Assembly: GCF_029350945.1 (NCBI RefSeq) | Contig: NZ_JARKMS010000001.1 | Coordinates: 834,313-898,312 of the forward strand | DNA from: Maribacter huludaoensis | GTDB taxonomy: Bacteria > Bacteroidota > Bacteroidia > Flavobacteriales > Flavobacteriaceae | Length of the DNA: 64,000 nt | Direction of reading: 5' to 3' | In this document: in pieces, positions 24,913-33,720 of the stretch | Position numbering within the stretch: position 1 is the stretch's first letter | Layout: every line of letters begins with the position of its first letter | Position numbers and translations under genes: made by a program | The notes under the pieces: model-generated | Database searches by the model: none | Seen by the model: only the letters and a program-made list of their open reading frames with translations | Told to the model about the DNA's origin: nothing

Positions 24913-25629
24913 ATGAAAAAAACTATTATACCTTTTATGTTCATCCTTTTTGCTGTAAACAGTATAACGGCACAAGAATTAACTACTTTTTTTAGCAAAA
25001 GCGATAGCTTTTTTAAAGCCAATGTAGTGAACGACAAAGTGAAGTATGCCGCAATTAAAAATGACCCAAAAAGTTTAAATGAGGTTTTGGAAATAGCAAA
25101 GGGTATTTCAATTTCTAAATCTGATGCTACACAATACCAAGCCTTCTGGATCAATGCTTATAATTTATTGGTCATAGACGGTATTGTAAACAATTACCCA
25201 TTAAAATCACCATTGGATGTTCCTGGATTTTTTGATAAAACTAAACATGAGGTTGGCGGTAAATCCATAACCTTGAACGGTATAGAGAATAATTTGCTGA
25301 GAGCGGAATTTCCTTCTGAAGCAAGATTTCATTTTGTATTGGTATGTGCAGGTTTGGGTTGTCCTCCTATAATAAATACGGCATATAAACCGGCTACATT
25401 GAACAGTCAATTACAAAAACAAACGGTTTTGGCATTGAACAACCCCAATTTTATTAAGGTAAATAAGAATAAGGTGCAAATTTCACAATTATTCGAGTGG
25501 TATAAGGGAGATTTTGAACAAAAAGGAAGCACCGTAGAATTTATTAATACCTACAGAAAGGAACAATTACCAGAAAAGGCAAAAGTATCTTATTATCCTT
25601 ATGACTGGACTTTGAACGAAACTAAATAA
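24913..25629 (+). CDS. DUF547 domain protein, exported
   Basis: A 238-residue protein with a signal peptide (IIPFMFILFAVNSITAQ) and a DUF547 domain: YQAFWINAYNLLVIDGIV (near residue 76), ITLNGIENNLLR and HFVLVCAGLGCPPI (near 140). The family is widespread but not biochemically defined; the conserved Cys pair and Asn/Trp core resemble a papain-like or transglutaminase-like fold only loosely. It is divergent from the FAD/iron-sulfur pair and followed 27 bp later by a beta-barrel gene, suggesting one envelope system. Confidence 0.85.
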   Translation: MKKTIIPFMFILFAVNSITAQELTTFFSKSDSFFKANVVNDKVKYAAIKNDPKSLNEVLEIAKGISISKSDATQYQAFWINAYNLLVIDGIVNNYPLKSPLDVPGFFDKTKHEVGGKSITLNGIENNLLRAEFPSEARFHFVLVCAGLGCPPIINTAYKPATLNSQLQKQTVLALNNPNFIKVNKNKVQISQLFEWYKGDFEQKGSTVEFINTYRKEQLPEKAKVSYYPYDWTLNETK

Positions 25630-25656
25630 TCAACTAAGAATTTTAAAAACCTAGAG

Positions 25657-26532
25657 ATGAAAATTATAATTAGAAACATATTTCTTACAGCAGCCTTCTG
25701 CGCTTTTTTTACAGGCTTTGCTCAAGATAGTTTGCAGCAGAAAAGTAATATTCAACAGTATACACCTTCAAAATTGGTTGGTAAGGGTCAGTATGATGTA
25801 AAATGGTTCAACAATTTGTACACACAGACCAAAAGTACTTTTACAGACGGTACCGAGTCTAGACAAACTTTTTTTACCTCTACGTTAGAAGGATATACAG
25901 GTGTAGGAACCAATAAACGATGGAATATAGGTGCTATTTTAGAATTTAGATCTAACGTGATCGGTGATAGAAGTGCTACTGATGTTTTTAAATTTGATGG
26001 CGAAAACAACACGGCTAGATCTGGACTTACCTCTATTGCACCATCTGTAAAGTTTGTGCCAATAGCATCGGTAAGTAATTTTTCCATACAGAGTTCTTTC
26101 TTTATTCCGTTAGTGGATAATGAAACTGAAAACGGGGTTTTCCTTGATCAAAAAGGTTACATATGGCAGAATAGATTTTTCTATGACTATACTTTTCCGG
26201 GAGACAAATGGCAACTTTTTAGTGAGATCAACTCAGAGCTAAGTTTTGGTGATAAAGAAGAGAGCTTTGCCAATAATAGTTTAAACCTGACACCAGGTTT
26301 GTTCTTGAGCTATTTTCCTTCCAGTAAGTTCACAGTTTTGGCGTTGGCGCAACACTCTCAACGATTGGATTTAGGTAACAATTTTGCACAAGATTTCACT
26401 GCCATTGGTGGTGGTGCAAAGTATCAGTTAACAAGTGCCTTGAACCTAGAATTGCTGTATACTAATTTTGTACGCGGTAGTAATACCGGTTTAGGACAAA
26501 CATTTAATCTAGGGTTAAGAGGTATTTTTTAA
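25657..26532 (+). CDS. Outer-membrane beta-barrel protein of unknown function
   Basis: A 291-residue protein with a signal peptide (IFLTAAFCAFFTGFAQ) and a mature part made of alternating strands rich in aromatic residues, for example YIWQNRFFYDYTFPGDKWQLF and NLELLYTNFVRGSN, ending in the outer-membrane signature GLRGIF with terminal Phe. It is likely a 10-12 strand barrel. It follows the DUF547 gene by 27 bp and ends before a strong terminator. No specific family is recognised. Confidence 0.75.
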   Translation: MKIIIRNIFLTAAFCAFFTGFAQDSLQQKSNIQQYTPSKLVGKGQYDVKWFNNLYTQTKSTFTDGTESRQTFFTSTLEGYTGVGTNKRWNIGAILEFRSNVIGDRSATDVFKFDGENNTARSGLTSIAPSVKFVPIASVSNFSIQSSFFIPLVDNETENGVFLDQKGYIWQNRFFYDYTFPGDKWQLFSEINSELSFGDKEESFANNSLNLTPGLFLSYFPSSKFTVLALAQHSQRLDLGNNFAQDFTAIGGGAKYQLTSALNLELLYTNFVRGSNTGLGQTFNLGLRGIF

Positions 26533-26552
26533 TTTTTATTTGAGTGTTTCTT

Positions 26553-26592
26553 AAAAGAGTCTATTGTTGTAAGGCAATTAGACTCTTTTTTT
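26553..26592 (+). terminator. Rho-independent terminator after the DUF547/barrel pair
   Basis: AAAAGAGTCTA (26553-26563) pairs perfectly with TAGACTCTTTT (26579-26589), with inner TTG/CAA pairs, and is followed by a T-run to 26592. Confidence 0.85.
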
Positions 26593-26672
26593 GGTTTAGG
26601 TCATGTTGTTTTAACTAAAATTGATTCCGTACTTAATTTGTTCTATATTGAGACTCAAGATGAAATGTCCTT

Positions 26673-27965
26673 ATGGTTTATGACTTAAATACCTGCAAAT
26701 GTAAAGGTATGCTGTTGGTTGTTGCAGTACTGTTTTTAGTATGCTCATCTGCGTATGGGCAAACCAATGAGGTAAGTCAACTGCAGTTTTCAGGAACAAA
26801 GCGCACTAAGATTTCTTTTATTGAAAAACTGGTTACCTTAAAGAAAGGTATGGAGTTAGATTCTGTAGTAATGGATCAAGATATTCTCCGTTTAAAAAAA
26901 CTGCCTTCTGTATCTCATGCTTATTACAATGTCAATATTTTACCAAATAAAACTTGTAATGTTGAATATGTTATTGAAGAGAACTTTACGTTAATTCCGT
27001 TTGCCAATCTTTTCAGTTCCTCAAATGATAATTTTGCATTTAGGGTAGGTTTGCAAGAGTTCAATTCTTTTGGTAAAAACATTACTCTAGGGGCTTTTTA
27101 TCAATATGATAATTACAGCTCTTTTGGTTTAAGTGTAAGAGCGCCCTATTTATTTACCAATAAGCTAGGGCTTGCCTTTAATTATAATGATTTCAGCACA
27201 TTGGAACCTGTTTTTTTTCAAGATGATACGGCTAATTACAAATACAATAATACCGGTATTGAACTCTTGGGGCTGTATGAATTCAGTTTTAAAAACAGAA
27301 TGGAGCTGGGCTTTAGTTTTTTTACGGAAGATTATGAATATATAGAGGGCGCCACAAGTGCTGGGGTACCTTTGAATTTGAATGTAGATAAGCATTTGTT
27401 CAAATTCATTTATGATTATAATAGTTTAGATTACTTCTATCATTATTTAGAAGGATTTAGAAGTCAGTTGAATTTGCAATATGTAGGTAGTACAAATACC
27501 AATCTTCCCGAATTTTTAATTGGTTTCAATGATTTTACGTATTTCAAAAGAATAGGTGATAAAGGTAATTGGGCAAATAGGCTGCGCTTAGGTTTGGCAA
27601 GTAATGTTGATAGTCCTTTTGCACCTTTTACTGTAGATAATAATTTAAATATTAGAGGCGTAGGTAATACAATTGACAGAGGTACCGGAATGATTGTTTT
27701 AAATACGGAATATCGTCAAACTATAATTGATAAAAACAAGTTTGTTCTACAAGGAAATGTTTTTATAGATGGAGGTACATGGCGCAACCCAGCAGGCGGA
27801 TTCGATGATTTGTGGGAAAGTGAAAATCTTAGAATTTACCCAGGCGTAGGGTTACGATTTATGCACAAGCGCATTTTCAATGCAATTTTTAGAATTGATT
27901 ACGGCTACGGAATTACAAAAGACGGAGACAACGGTATTGTCTTTGGTATTGGTCAATATTTTTAG
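26673..27965 (+). CDS. Omp85-like outer-membrane protein with one POTRA-like domain
   Basis: A 430-residue protein. After the signal sequence (MLLVVAVLFLVCSSAYGQ, so the true start may be the ATG at 26709) comes one POTRA-like module (LQFSGTKRTKISFIEKLV to NVEYVIEENFTLIP), then a barrel ending in IDYGYGITKDGDNGIVFGIGQYF-type strands with terminal Phe. It is about half the length of BamA, which has five POTRA domains, and resembles short TamA/patatin-associated Omp85 proteins. It may help insert or move envelope components. It is followed by a cell-wall amidase after a short gap. Confidence 0.75.
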   Translation: MVYDLNTCKCKGMLLVVAVLFLVCSSAYGQTNEVSQLQFSGTKRTKISFIEKLVTLKKGMELDSVVMDQDILRLKKLPSVSHAYYNVNILPNKTCNVEYVIEENFTLIPFANLFSSSNDNFAFRVGLQEFNSFGKNITLGAFYQYDNYSSFGLSVRAPYLFTNKLGLAFNYNDFSTLEPVFFQDDTANYKYNNTGIELLGLYEFSFKNRMELGFSFFTEDYEYIEGATSAGVPLNLNVDKHLFKFIYDYNSLDYFYHYLEGFRSQLNLQYVGSTNTNLPEFLIGFNDFTYFKRIGDKGNWANRLRLGLASNVDSPFAPFTVDNNLNIRGVGNTIDRGTGMIVLNTEYRQTIIDKNKFVLQGNVFIDGGTWRNPAGGFDDLWESENLRIYPGVGLRFMHKRIFNAIFRIDYGYGITKDGDNGIVFGIGQYF

Positions 27966-28031
27966 CAATCTTTGTGGCTTTATGAGAGGTCTTCCGTAAA
28001 TTATGGCATAGACCTTGCGTTTGGTACCAAG

Positions 28032-29066
28032 ATGAATTACAAAAATTTTACCATAGTAATATGTATGTTTTTAAGTGTTTTTTGCTTTGGGCAAGATTCA
28101 TTAAAAACTACTGTTGCAGAACCTGGTGACGGTATACTGTCACTGTTGAGAAAGCAAGGTGTTGACCCCTATGAAGTGTTCGATGAATTTGTGTTGTTGA
28201 ACAATGAAAATTTACGCGATAGTGTACATCTTATTGCGGGTAGAACATACATTATGCCAGCTGTAAAATTAGATACTGTGGCAATTGTAGATTCCCTACA
28301 GATACAGTCTAAGGAAATTAAGGAATTGGAAAGTGTTTCTTATGATATATTTGGTGAGAAACATAAAAATGTCATTGAGAAAAGTGAGCGATTAAAAGGT
28401 ACTATATATTATTTGGTGAGCGGTCATGGCGGTCCTGATCCCGGGGCAATGGGCATATATGCCGGTAAGGCCATTGCAGAAGATGAATACGCATATGACA
28501 TAACCTTGCGTTTGGCAAAAGAATTGCTTTCCCATGGTGCAAAAGTCTATATTATTATACAAGATCCCAATGACGGTATTAGAGATGATTTTATTTTAGA
28601 GGTCGACCATGATGAGGTGGCTTATTTAGACAAAACAATACCTTTAAATCAAGTTGCGAGATTAAAGCAGCGTGTAGAAGTTGTAAATGATTTATATAAA
28701 TCTAATAAAGGCAACTATCAAAGATTGATAGTTACACATGTAGATAGTAGAAGCGAGGGGCAGAACATAGATGTGTTTTTTTATCACCATGAGCATAGTA
28801 AAAATGGTAAAAGATTGGCGCAAAGTATTCATAGGACCTTTGAAGCCAAGTATAAGAAATACCAACCAAACCGAAGCTACTCTGGTACTTTTGAGGATAG
28901 AACCTCTCTTTATTTGGTGAAAAAGACTCACCCTGCTATGACCTTTATCGAAATTGGAAATATTAGAAATGCCAAAGATCAAGTAAGGATTGTGGATCCA
29001 GATAATAGGCAGGCATTGGCAAAATGGATCAGTGAAGGGGTGTTGCTGGATTATGAAGGGGAATAG
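28032..29066 (+). CDS. N-acetylmuramoyl-L-alanine amidase family protein
   Basis: The ATG at 28032 gives a proper signal peptide (FTIVICMFLSVFCFGQ); an earlier ATG at 27972 would add 20 unlikely residues. The N-terminal part (GDGILSLLRKQGVDPYE to LIAGRTYIMP) resembles a LysM-like module and the C-terminal part is an Amidase_3 domain: YLVSGHGGPDPGAMG with the zinc His, a middle Glu (AEDEYAYD), VTHVDSR and a late catalytic EIGN. Such enzymes cut the amide bond between N-acetylmuramic acid and the peptide in the periplasm during growth or division. It follows the Omp85-like gene by about 65 bp. Confidence 0.85.
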   Translation: MNYKNFTIVICMFLSVFCFGQDSLKTTVAEPGDGILSLLRKQGVDPYEVFDEFVLLNNENLRDSVHLIAGRTYIMPAVKLDTVAIVDSLQIQSKEIKELESVSYDIFGEKHKNVIEKSERLKGTIYYLVSGHGGPDPGAMGIYAGKAIAEDEYAYDITLRLAKELLSHGAKVYIIIQDPNDGIRDDFILEVDHDEVAYLDKTIPLNQVARLKQRVEVVNDLYKSNKGNYQRLIVTHVDSRSEGQNIDVFFYHHEHSKNGKRLAQSIHRTFEAKYKKYQPNRSYSGTFEDRTSLYLVKKTHPAMTFIEIGNIRNAKDQVRIVDPDNRQALAKWISEGVLLDYEGE

Positions 29067-29099
29067 AACTACTACTAACTGTCTAAATTGTTCTGCTTT

Positions 29100-29137
29100 A
29101 AAAAAAAACCTTTACGGTTGTTATGTCCGTAAAGGTT
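29100..29137 (-). terminator. Rho-independent terminator of the kelch lipoprotein gene
   Basis: AACCTTTACGG (29107-29117) and CCGTAAAGGTT (29127-29137) form a perfect 11-bp stem; on the minus strand it is followed by nine T (29100-29108 overlap the stem base). It may also serve the amidase gene on the plus strand, where the tail is weaker. Confidence 0.85.
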
Positions 29138-29170
29138 AATATATAAGATTGCAATTAAATTAGTAGATAC

Positions 29171-30730
29171 CTAGTTTAAATCTGCTACTAAAACATCCCA
29201 ATTTTGAAATTCTCCTTCTGCCACTTCTTCTTGTTGACCGTATAGAATATATATATTTCCATTGATTACGGTCATAGAATGAATGGTTTCATTTTCAGAA
29301 CTTGTTAGGTTAGTGCTCAATTCAGTGAATTCATTGTTTAATGTATTGTACACCCCTAAATAAGGATCATTGTCAACCTGAGTTAAAAATCCGTCAGGGT
29401 TACCATCTGCATCGGCATCATCTGTAAATGTTTTAATTTGTCCTCCCACAATTATTAAGTTTTCATGTTTACCGGTGTAGGTAAAATGGACAGATGATGG
29501 CATGGTTTCAGTGCTCAAATCCCCTGTTTCAAAATCATAGATATAAATAGTATTTTTTGCATTTTGACCAACGAACTCTTCTGTACCGCCAAAAACATAT
29601 AGTTTGTTTTGGACGGTTTCTGCGCGGGCGCCACTTCTAATTTCTGGCATGGTAGTTTCAAGAGAAAGTGATGAATTAAGATCATCCCATTTATAAATTT
29701 CATTACCAACATTTTGTGTGTCGCCAAGAGATCCGCCTACGATAAAAATTTCGTCGTTTATTACGGCAGACCCATGTCTAGATAATGCAATCTGACCTTC
29801 ATAAGAAGCACTGGTAGGATTTGTCTGTAAGCCTAAATCATATGTATTTATATATTGCCCGCCAACTACTTTTAGTTTATTGTCTATAATATGAAGTTGT
29901 TTTGAAACAATATCTCCTTGAAAAAATAATTGATCAGTGAGGTTTCCGTTTTCAAGATCGAATCTTGAGACACGTTCTGGATTCATGGATTCTGAACCTC
30001 TCATGCCATCTTCCCTGGTTACAATATAGATACTATTGCTGCTATTTGATCCTGTCATTCCTGGGGACATCCCGCTAACTGCATTTGATGGATAGGTGAA
30101 AGCAGGTGAAAAAGATAATGTTTCAGTAGGTACTTGTACATAGTCTTCCACTGTTTTTGGGCTAAGTATAATATCAATAGTTGATGAACCTTCGCCTAAA
30201 ACGGTTCCTGTAATTGTATTTCCGTCTACATAGGTAAATGTAAAACCAGGGCTTTCTAAGTTAGCGCTACTTTCACTAACAAAATCAAAGGATGTTTTAA
30301 AAGGAGATTCATAATAATCTACCAAGGTTTCCTCTATTGTTGTAGCCTCGGTTTCAATGAAATTTCCTGGTCTCCATTCTAACGTACCGTTAAAGTCTGT
30401 TTTAGAACCTGCAAATACTTCATTGATGAAAATAAGCTCGTCGTCAATAACATTAAAATTATTTGAAATATTAAAAGTCCCTGAATTATTGGTCAAAATA
30501 GCTTCAGTAATTTTCCATGTTTGTTGATTTCCATTTGTAAGGGAGTTTATGACAGTTTCCCTTTCTTCGGCTAAAACAACTGTGGGGTCTGTAACTTCCT
30601 CTTCTGGTTCCTCAATCTGTTCTTGTTCTTGTTGTTCATTTTCGGTTACCTCGGTTTCGTCTTTATCACAACTGATAATAAAAAGAGTTAATACAGTAAA
30701 GAAAAAGTGCTTTAATACGTTGGTTTTCAT
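29171..30730 (-). CDS. Kelch-repeat lipoprotein
   Basis: A 519-residue lipoprotein (FFFTVLTLFIISCDKDE with lipobox Cys at about 21), followed by an acidic low-complexity linker of Glu/Gln, a beta-rich lipocalin-like middle region (QQTWKITEAILTNNSGTF, about 70-190) and a C-terminal kelch-type propeller: IFIVGGSLGDTQNVGNEIY, LYVFGGTEEF, LIIVGGQIK and IYILYGQQEE repeats. Kelch propellers usually bind proteins or glycans at the surface. The gene is alone between terminators. No partner gene indicates a ligand. Confidence 0.8.
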   Translation of the reverse strand: MKTNVLKHFFFTVLTLFIISCDKDETEVTENEQQEQEQIEEPEEEVTDPTVVLAEERETVINSLTNGNQQTWKITEAILTNNSGTFNISNNFNVIDDELIFINEVFAGSKTDFNGTLEWRPGNFIETEATTIEETLVDYYESPFKTSFDFVSESSANLESPGFTFTYVDGNTITGTVLGEGSSTIDIILSPKTVEDYVQVPTETLSFSPAFTYPSNAVSGMSPGMTGSNSSNSIYIVTREDGMRGSESMNPERVSRFDLENGNLTDQLFFQGDIVSKQLHIIDNKLKVVGGQYINTYDLGLQTNPTSASYEGQIALSRHGSAVINDEIFIVGGSLGDTQNVGNEIYKWDDLNSSLSLETTMPEIRSGARAETVQNKLYVFGGTEEFVGQNAKNTIYIYDFETGDLSTETMPSSVHFTYTGKHENLIIVGGQIKTFTDDADADGNPDGFLTQVDNDPYLGVYNTLNNEFTELSTNLTSSENETIHSMTVINGNIYILYGQQEEVAEGEFQNWDVLVADLN

Positions 30731-30750
30731 TTTGGTATAGTTTTAAATTA

Positions 30751-30764
30751 ACATTTATAAATGT
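30751..30764. promoter_or_regulatory. 14-bp palindrome before the kelch gene
   Basis: ACATTTATAAATGT is a perfect palindrome 20 bp upstream of the kelch lipoprotein start. The position fits an operator, but the sequence is purely AT-rich in its core and could be chance. Confidence 0.3.
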
Positions 30765-30889
30765 AAAATGGTAGATACTGGAGAACAATACCCGTTATTG
30801 GGTAATTTTAAAACTTAGACCTACTTATAGTAACTAATAGGTGTCGTAAATTTTTTTAAAATGTGAAGAAATAAAAAGGCGCCAATAAT

Positions 30890-31594
30890 TTAAGCAGCTA
30901 TATGTTTTAGGTAATATTGGTATAGATCTTTTGGATTTGCGCCTAAACGATGTTTTAAGTGGATCATGCCAAAATGATACTGTAGCCTTATCATACCACG
31001 TTCTTCGTACCTTCTGGCAGAAGTGGTTACAGAAGAAGAAATTACCTTAAATGGTTTTAGTTTATAGACTCTCTGAATAAATTCATTGTCTTCATACACA
31101 ATATAGCTTTCATTAAAACCATCTAGTTGGTTAAAAAGTTCACGGGTAATGAAAAGTGATTGATCACCACCTCGGCAAATTTGATGGTTGATACGGGTGC
31201 ACCAAGAAAAGAATTTTAGAAAGGGGCTGTTGCTATTAAAGCGCATTTGAAAACAGCCTACCTCAAAGCCTTGGTTAATTTCGTTTAAAATGGCACGGTC
31301 AAAACCTTTGGGCGGTAAAGAATCTACATGTAAAAAATAAAGTACATCGCCAGTAGCTTTTGTAGCACCAAGATTCATTTGTTTTGCGCGTCCCCTATTG
31401 CTGTTGATTACCATTGCTCCATGTTTCTGAGCGTTGGCAACGGTACGGTCTGTACTGCCACCATCAACCACAAGTATTTCTTTTATACGGTTGCTGACCG
31501 CATTGTTAGAAATGGCAAAAAGCACATCTTTAATATACTTTTCTTCATTTAAAACAGGAATGATGATACTTATGGTTGGCTGGTGTGTACTCAT
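30890..31594 (-). CDS. TIGR04283-type glycosyltransferase of arsenosugar-like cluster
   Basis: A 234-residue GT2 enzyme. ISIIIPVLNEEKYIKDVL (residues 8-25), VVDGGSTDRTV, LYFLHVDSLPP and the QSLFITRELFNQLDGF region match the family that databases link with arsenosugar biosynthesis. It is the last gene of a four-gene minus-strand operon, 44 bp after a purine nucleoside phosphorylase. The family name rests on co-occurrence with the arsenic genes arsM and arsS, neither of which is present here, so the substrate is open. Confidence 0.85.
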   Translation of the reverse strand: MSTHQPTISIIIPVLNEEKYIKDVLFAISNNAVSNRIKEILVVDGGSTDRTVANAQKHGAMVINSNRGRAKQMNLGATKATGDVLYFLHVDSLPPKGFDRAILNEINQGFEVGCFQMRFNSNSPFLKFFSWCTRINHQICRGGDQSLFITRELFNQLDGFNESYIVYEDNEFIQRVYKLKPFKVISSSVTTSARRYEERGMIRLQYHFGMIHLKHRLGANPKDLYQYYLKHIAA

Positions 31595-31638
31595 AATACA
31601 ATGTTGACCCTTTTATGGTAGCCAAATACCGGCAAACC

Positions 31639-32454
31639 TTACAATTGCTTGATCAATTCCTTAAATAACTTCACCATTTTAGGTTCTGTTTTTTCGGCAA
31701 TGGAAATAATTTCACCTATATCAACAGGTTTTAGGTTATCTGGGTCGCATTCATCGGTCAAAACAGAAACGGCCACTATGGGTAATGATAAGTGATTGGC
31801 AACTATGACCTCTGGTACGGTACTCATGCCTACTGCATCTGCTCCTATCAATTTAATCATTCTGTATTCTGCCCTGGTTTCCAATTGAGGTCCTACAACA
31901 GATGCATACACACCGCTTTTCAATGAAATGTCATGCTCTTTTGCAATGGCGGTAAGTTTGTTGCGCATATCTACATCGTAAGGTTCAGACATATCTGCAA
32001 AACGTTCGCCAAATTCGCTTACACCTTTAAATGCCAATGGAGAGCCTCCTTGAAGGTTAATATGATCTTCTATCAACATCATATCTCCTTTCTTAAAATC
32101 TAGGTTTACCGCACCAGCGGCGTTAGAGATAAACAGTTTTGAAATACCTAACATATGCATTACGCGAATAGGGTAGGTAATGTCAAGAAAGTCATACCCC
32201 TCATAAAGGTGAAAACGACCTTGCATGACCACAACTTTCTTTCCGGATATGGTTCCATAGACTAATTTTCCTGTATGAAATTCCACGGTGGCCAATGGGA
32301 AAAATGGAATGTGGTTATAATGGGCATCTATGGGGTCTTCAATACTATCTACTAATTTTCCCAATCCTGTGCCCAGTACAATACCAATTTCTGGGTTGTC
32401 AAAACCTTTGTTCTTAAGGTAGGCTACAGACTCTAAAAGTTCTTCTTTCATCAT
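31639..32454 (-). CDS. Purine nucleoside phosphorylase
   Basis: A 271-residue PNP of the trimeric class (DeoD type II): GIVLGTGLGKL (near 24), ISNAAGAVNL (near 112), GPQLETRAEYRMIKLIGADA (near 187) and MSTVPEVIVA. It splits purine nucleosides with phosphate. The residue that in human PNP is Asn243 (ITNK) appears as Asp here (LTDE), which is known from 6-aminopurine phosphorylases; this could allow adenine nucleosides as substrates. It overlaps the TIGR04282 gene by 4 bp and precedes TIGR04283, so it belongs to this operon rather than to general salvage. Function as PNP is firm, nucleoside preference inferred. Confidence 0.9.
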   Translation of the reverse strand: MMKEELLESVAYLKNKGFDNPEIGIVLGTGLGKLVDSIEDPIDAHYNHIPFFPLATVEFHTGKLVYGTISGKKVVVMQGRFHLYEGYDFLDITYPIRVMHMLGISKLFISNAAGAVNLDFKKGDMMLIEDHINLQGGSPLAFKGVSEFGERFADMSEPYDVDMRNKLTAIAKEHDISLKSGVYASVVGPQLETRAEYRMIKLIGADAVGMSTVPEVIVANHLSLPIVAVSVLTDECDPDNLKPVDIGEIISIAEKTEPKMVKLFKELIKQL

Positions 32455-33128
32455 TTTTTCATATGTTTTAAAAAAGGGGCAAAGGCTTCAATATCCTTTA
32501 TGTCCTCATAATAATCAACGTCGTTTTTTGTTTCTAAAAGGGCGGTTGTTTCATTTTTAAGGTCTGCTAAGGTGTCCTTTAAAACGGTTTCCGTACCCCA
32601 TAATTTATTTTTAAAAAGTTCGGGCACAAATTTTTTCATGCCCAATAAATAATATCCTCCATCTTCTGCAGGACCCACTACAAAATCATTTTTCTCTAAA
32701 GCCTTAAATGCATCTTCTAGATCATTTTGAGAAAGGTCTAGCATATCACTGCCAATGATGATGATTTTTTGATATTCGTTTCTAAATCCTTCTTGAAAGG
32801 CATTTGCCATGCGAATGCCAAGGTCATCGCCTTTTTGTATTTTTTTATCAAACTTAGAATTGTCCCAAATATCGTTATTCCAAATTTCTTCAGAGTAATA
32901 CACCTGTTTTTCGGCATAAAGGTTTTTGGTAATGGCTACCGTATGCGCTAATAAGAATTTGTAAATATCAAATGCTGCTTGGTCACCTACAGTTGCTGCT
33001 AAACGCCTTTTGCCTTTACCAAGTTCTGGGTTTCTGGTAAAGATCAGCAAAAGGTTGTTTGAGTTTGCGAGAGTGAAATCTATAATTTTCTCGTCTTTTT
33101 CCGTCTTATTGTTTTGTAATATTGCCAA
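32451..33128 (-). CDS. TIGR04282-type (DUF2064) transferase of arsenosugar-like cluster
   Basis: A 225-residue DUF2064 protein with a nucleotidyl/glycosyltransferase-like fold: IFTRNPELGKGKRRLA (near 30), KGDDLGIRMANAFQEGF, IIIGSDMLDLSQNDLEDA, and FVVGPAEDGGYYLLGM. This family is coupled with TIGR04283 glycosyltransferases. It overlaps the PNP gene by 4 bp (ATGA), so expression is probably coupled. A rhodanese gene lies 30 bp upstream. Confidence 0.87.
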   Translation of the reverse strand: MAILQNNKTEKDEKIIDFTLANSNNLLLIFTRNPELGKGKRRLAATVGDQAAFDIYKFLLAHTVAITKNLYAEKQVYYSEEIWNNDIWDNSKFDKKIQKGDDLGIRMANAFQEGFRNEYQKIIIIGSDMLDLSQNDLEDAFKALEKNDFVVGPAEDGGYYLLGMKKFVPELFKNKLWGTETVLKDTLADLKNETTALLETKNDVDYYEDIKDIEAFAPFLKHMKK

Positions 33129-33158
33129 TCTAATTCTTTAAATTTTCCAAACTCCTAA

Positions 33159-33665
33159 CTAGTACACCTTAATTCCTTCTTTTAAAAGTTTGCCCCAATG
33201 CTTGCTAAACGCATGAACGCTATCGGTAGGTATTTCTTTGTCGTTAAAAACTTGTCCGCCTTTATTTTTCCAATCAAAAATTCCGCCATAAAGGTTTTGA
33301 ACTTTGGTATACCCTAAATCTTTTAACTGTTCGCCAATATCTTCAGATCGAACACCAATAGAGCAGTATACTATAATAGGTTGTGTTTTGTCAGGTAAAG
33401 ATTCTAAAACTCTTTGCTCGTCAAATTTTTTGTATCCTACCCAAATGGCATTTTTTAGGTGACTTACCTCAAATTCCTCTTTTTCCCTTGTATCTAGGTA
33501 TGCAATAGAATCGGTAATCGGTAGATTATCAAAATATACATAGGGTATAGTGCCTTGGTTCCAAGAGTTCAAAGCCTTTGTAATTTTGTCTTGGCCTACG
33601 CTTTTATTAGAGAAGTGTAATAAAATCACAAGACAGAATATTAATTTAGAAATTAGTATTTTCAT
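33159..33665 (-). CDS. Exported rhodanese-like protein
   Basis: I take the ATG at 33665, which gives a signal peptide (ISKLIFCLVILLHFSNKSVG); an upstream ATG at 33821 would run into the divergent GH32 gene. The 168-residue product has a single rhodanese domain: LDTREKEEFEVSHLKNAIWV, then the active-site loop IVYCSIGVRSEDIG with the persulfide Cys, and NLYGGIFDWKNKGG. It should handle sulfur in the periplasm or envelope. It heads the operon with TIGR04282, PNP and TIGR04283. The stop codon TAG is again joined to a single TTAGGAG unit. Confidence 0.85.
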   Translation of the reverse strand: MKILISKLIFCLVILLHFSNKSVGQDKITKALNSWNQGTIPYVYFDNLPITDSIAYLDTREKEEFEVSHLKNAIWVGYKKFDEQRVLESLPDKTQPIIVYCSIGVRSEDIGEQLKDLGYTKVQNLYGGIFDWKNKGGQVFNDKEIPTDSVHAFSKHWGKLLKEGIKVY

Positions 33666-33720
33666 CTTTACAAAGGTACTATAATTAGATTTCAAGAAGT
33701 GCCGGTTGAAAAGTGAATTT

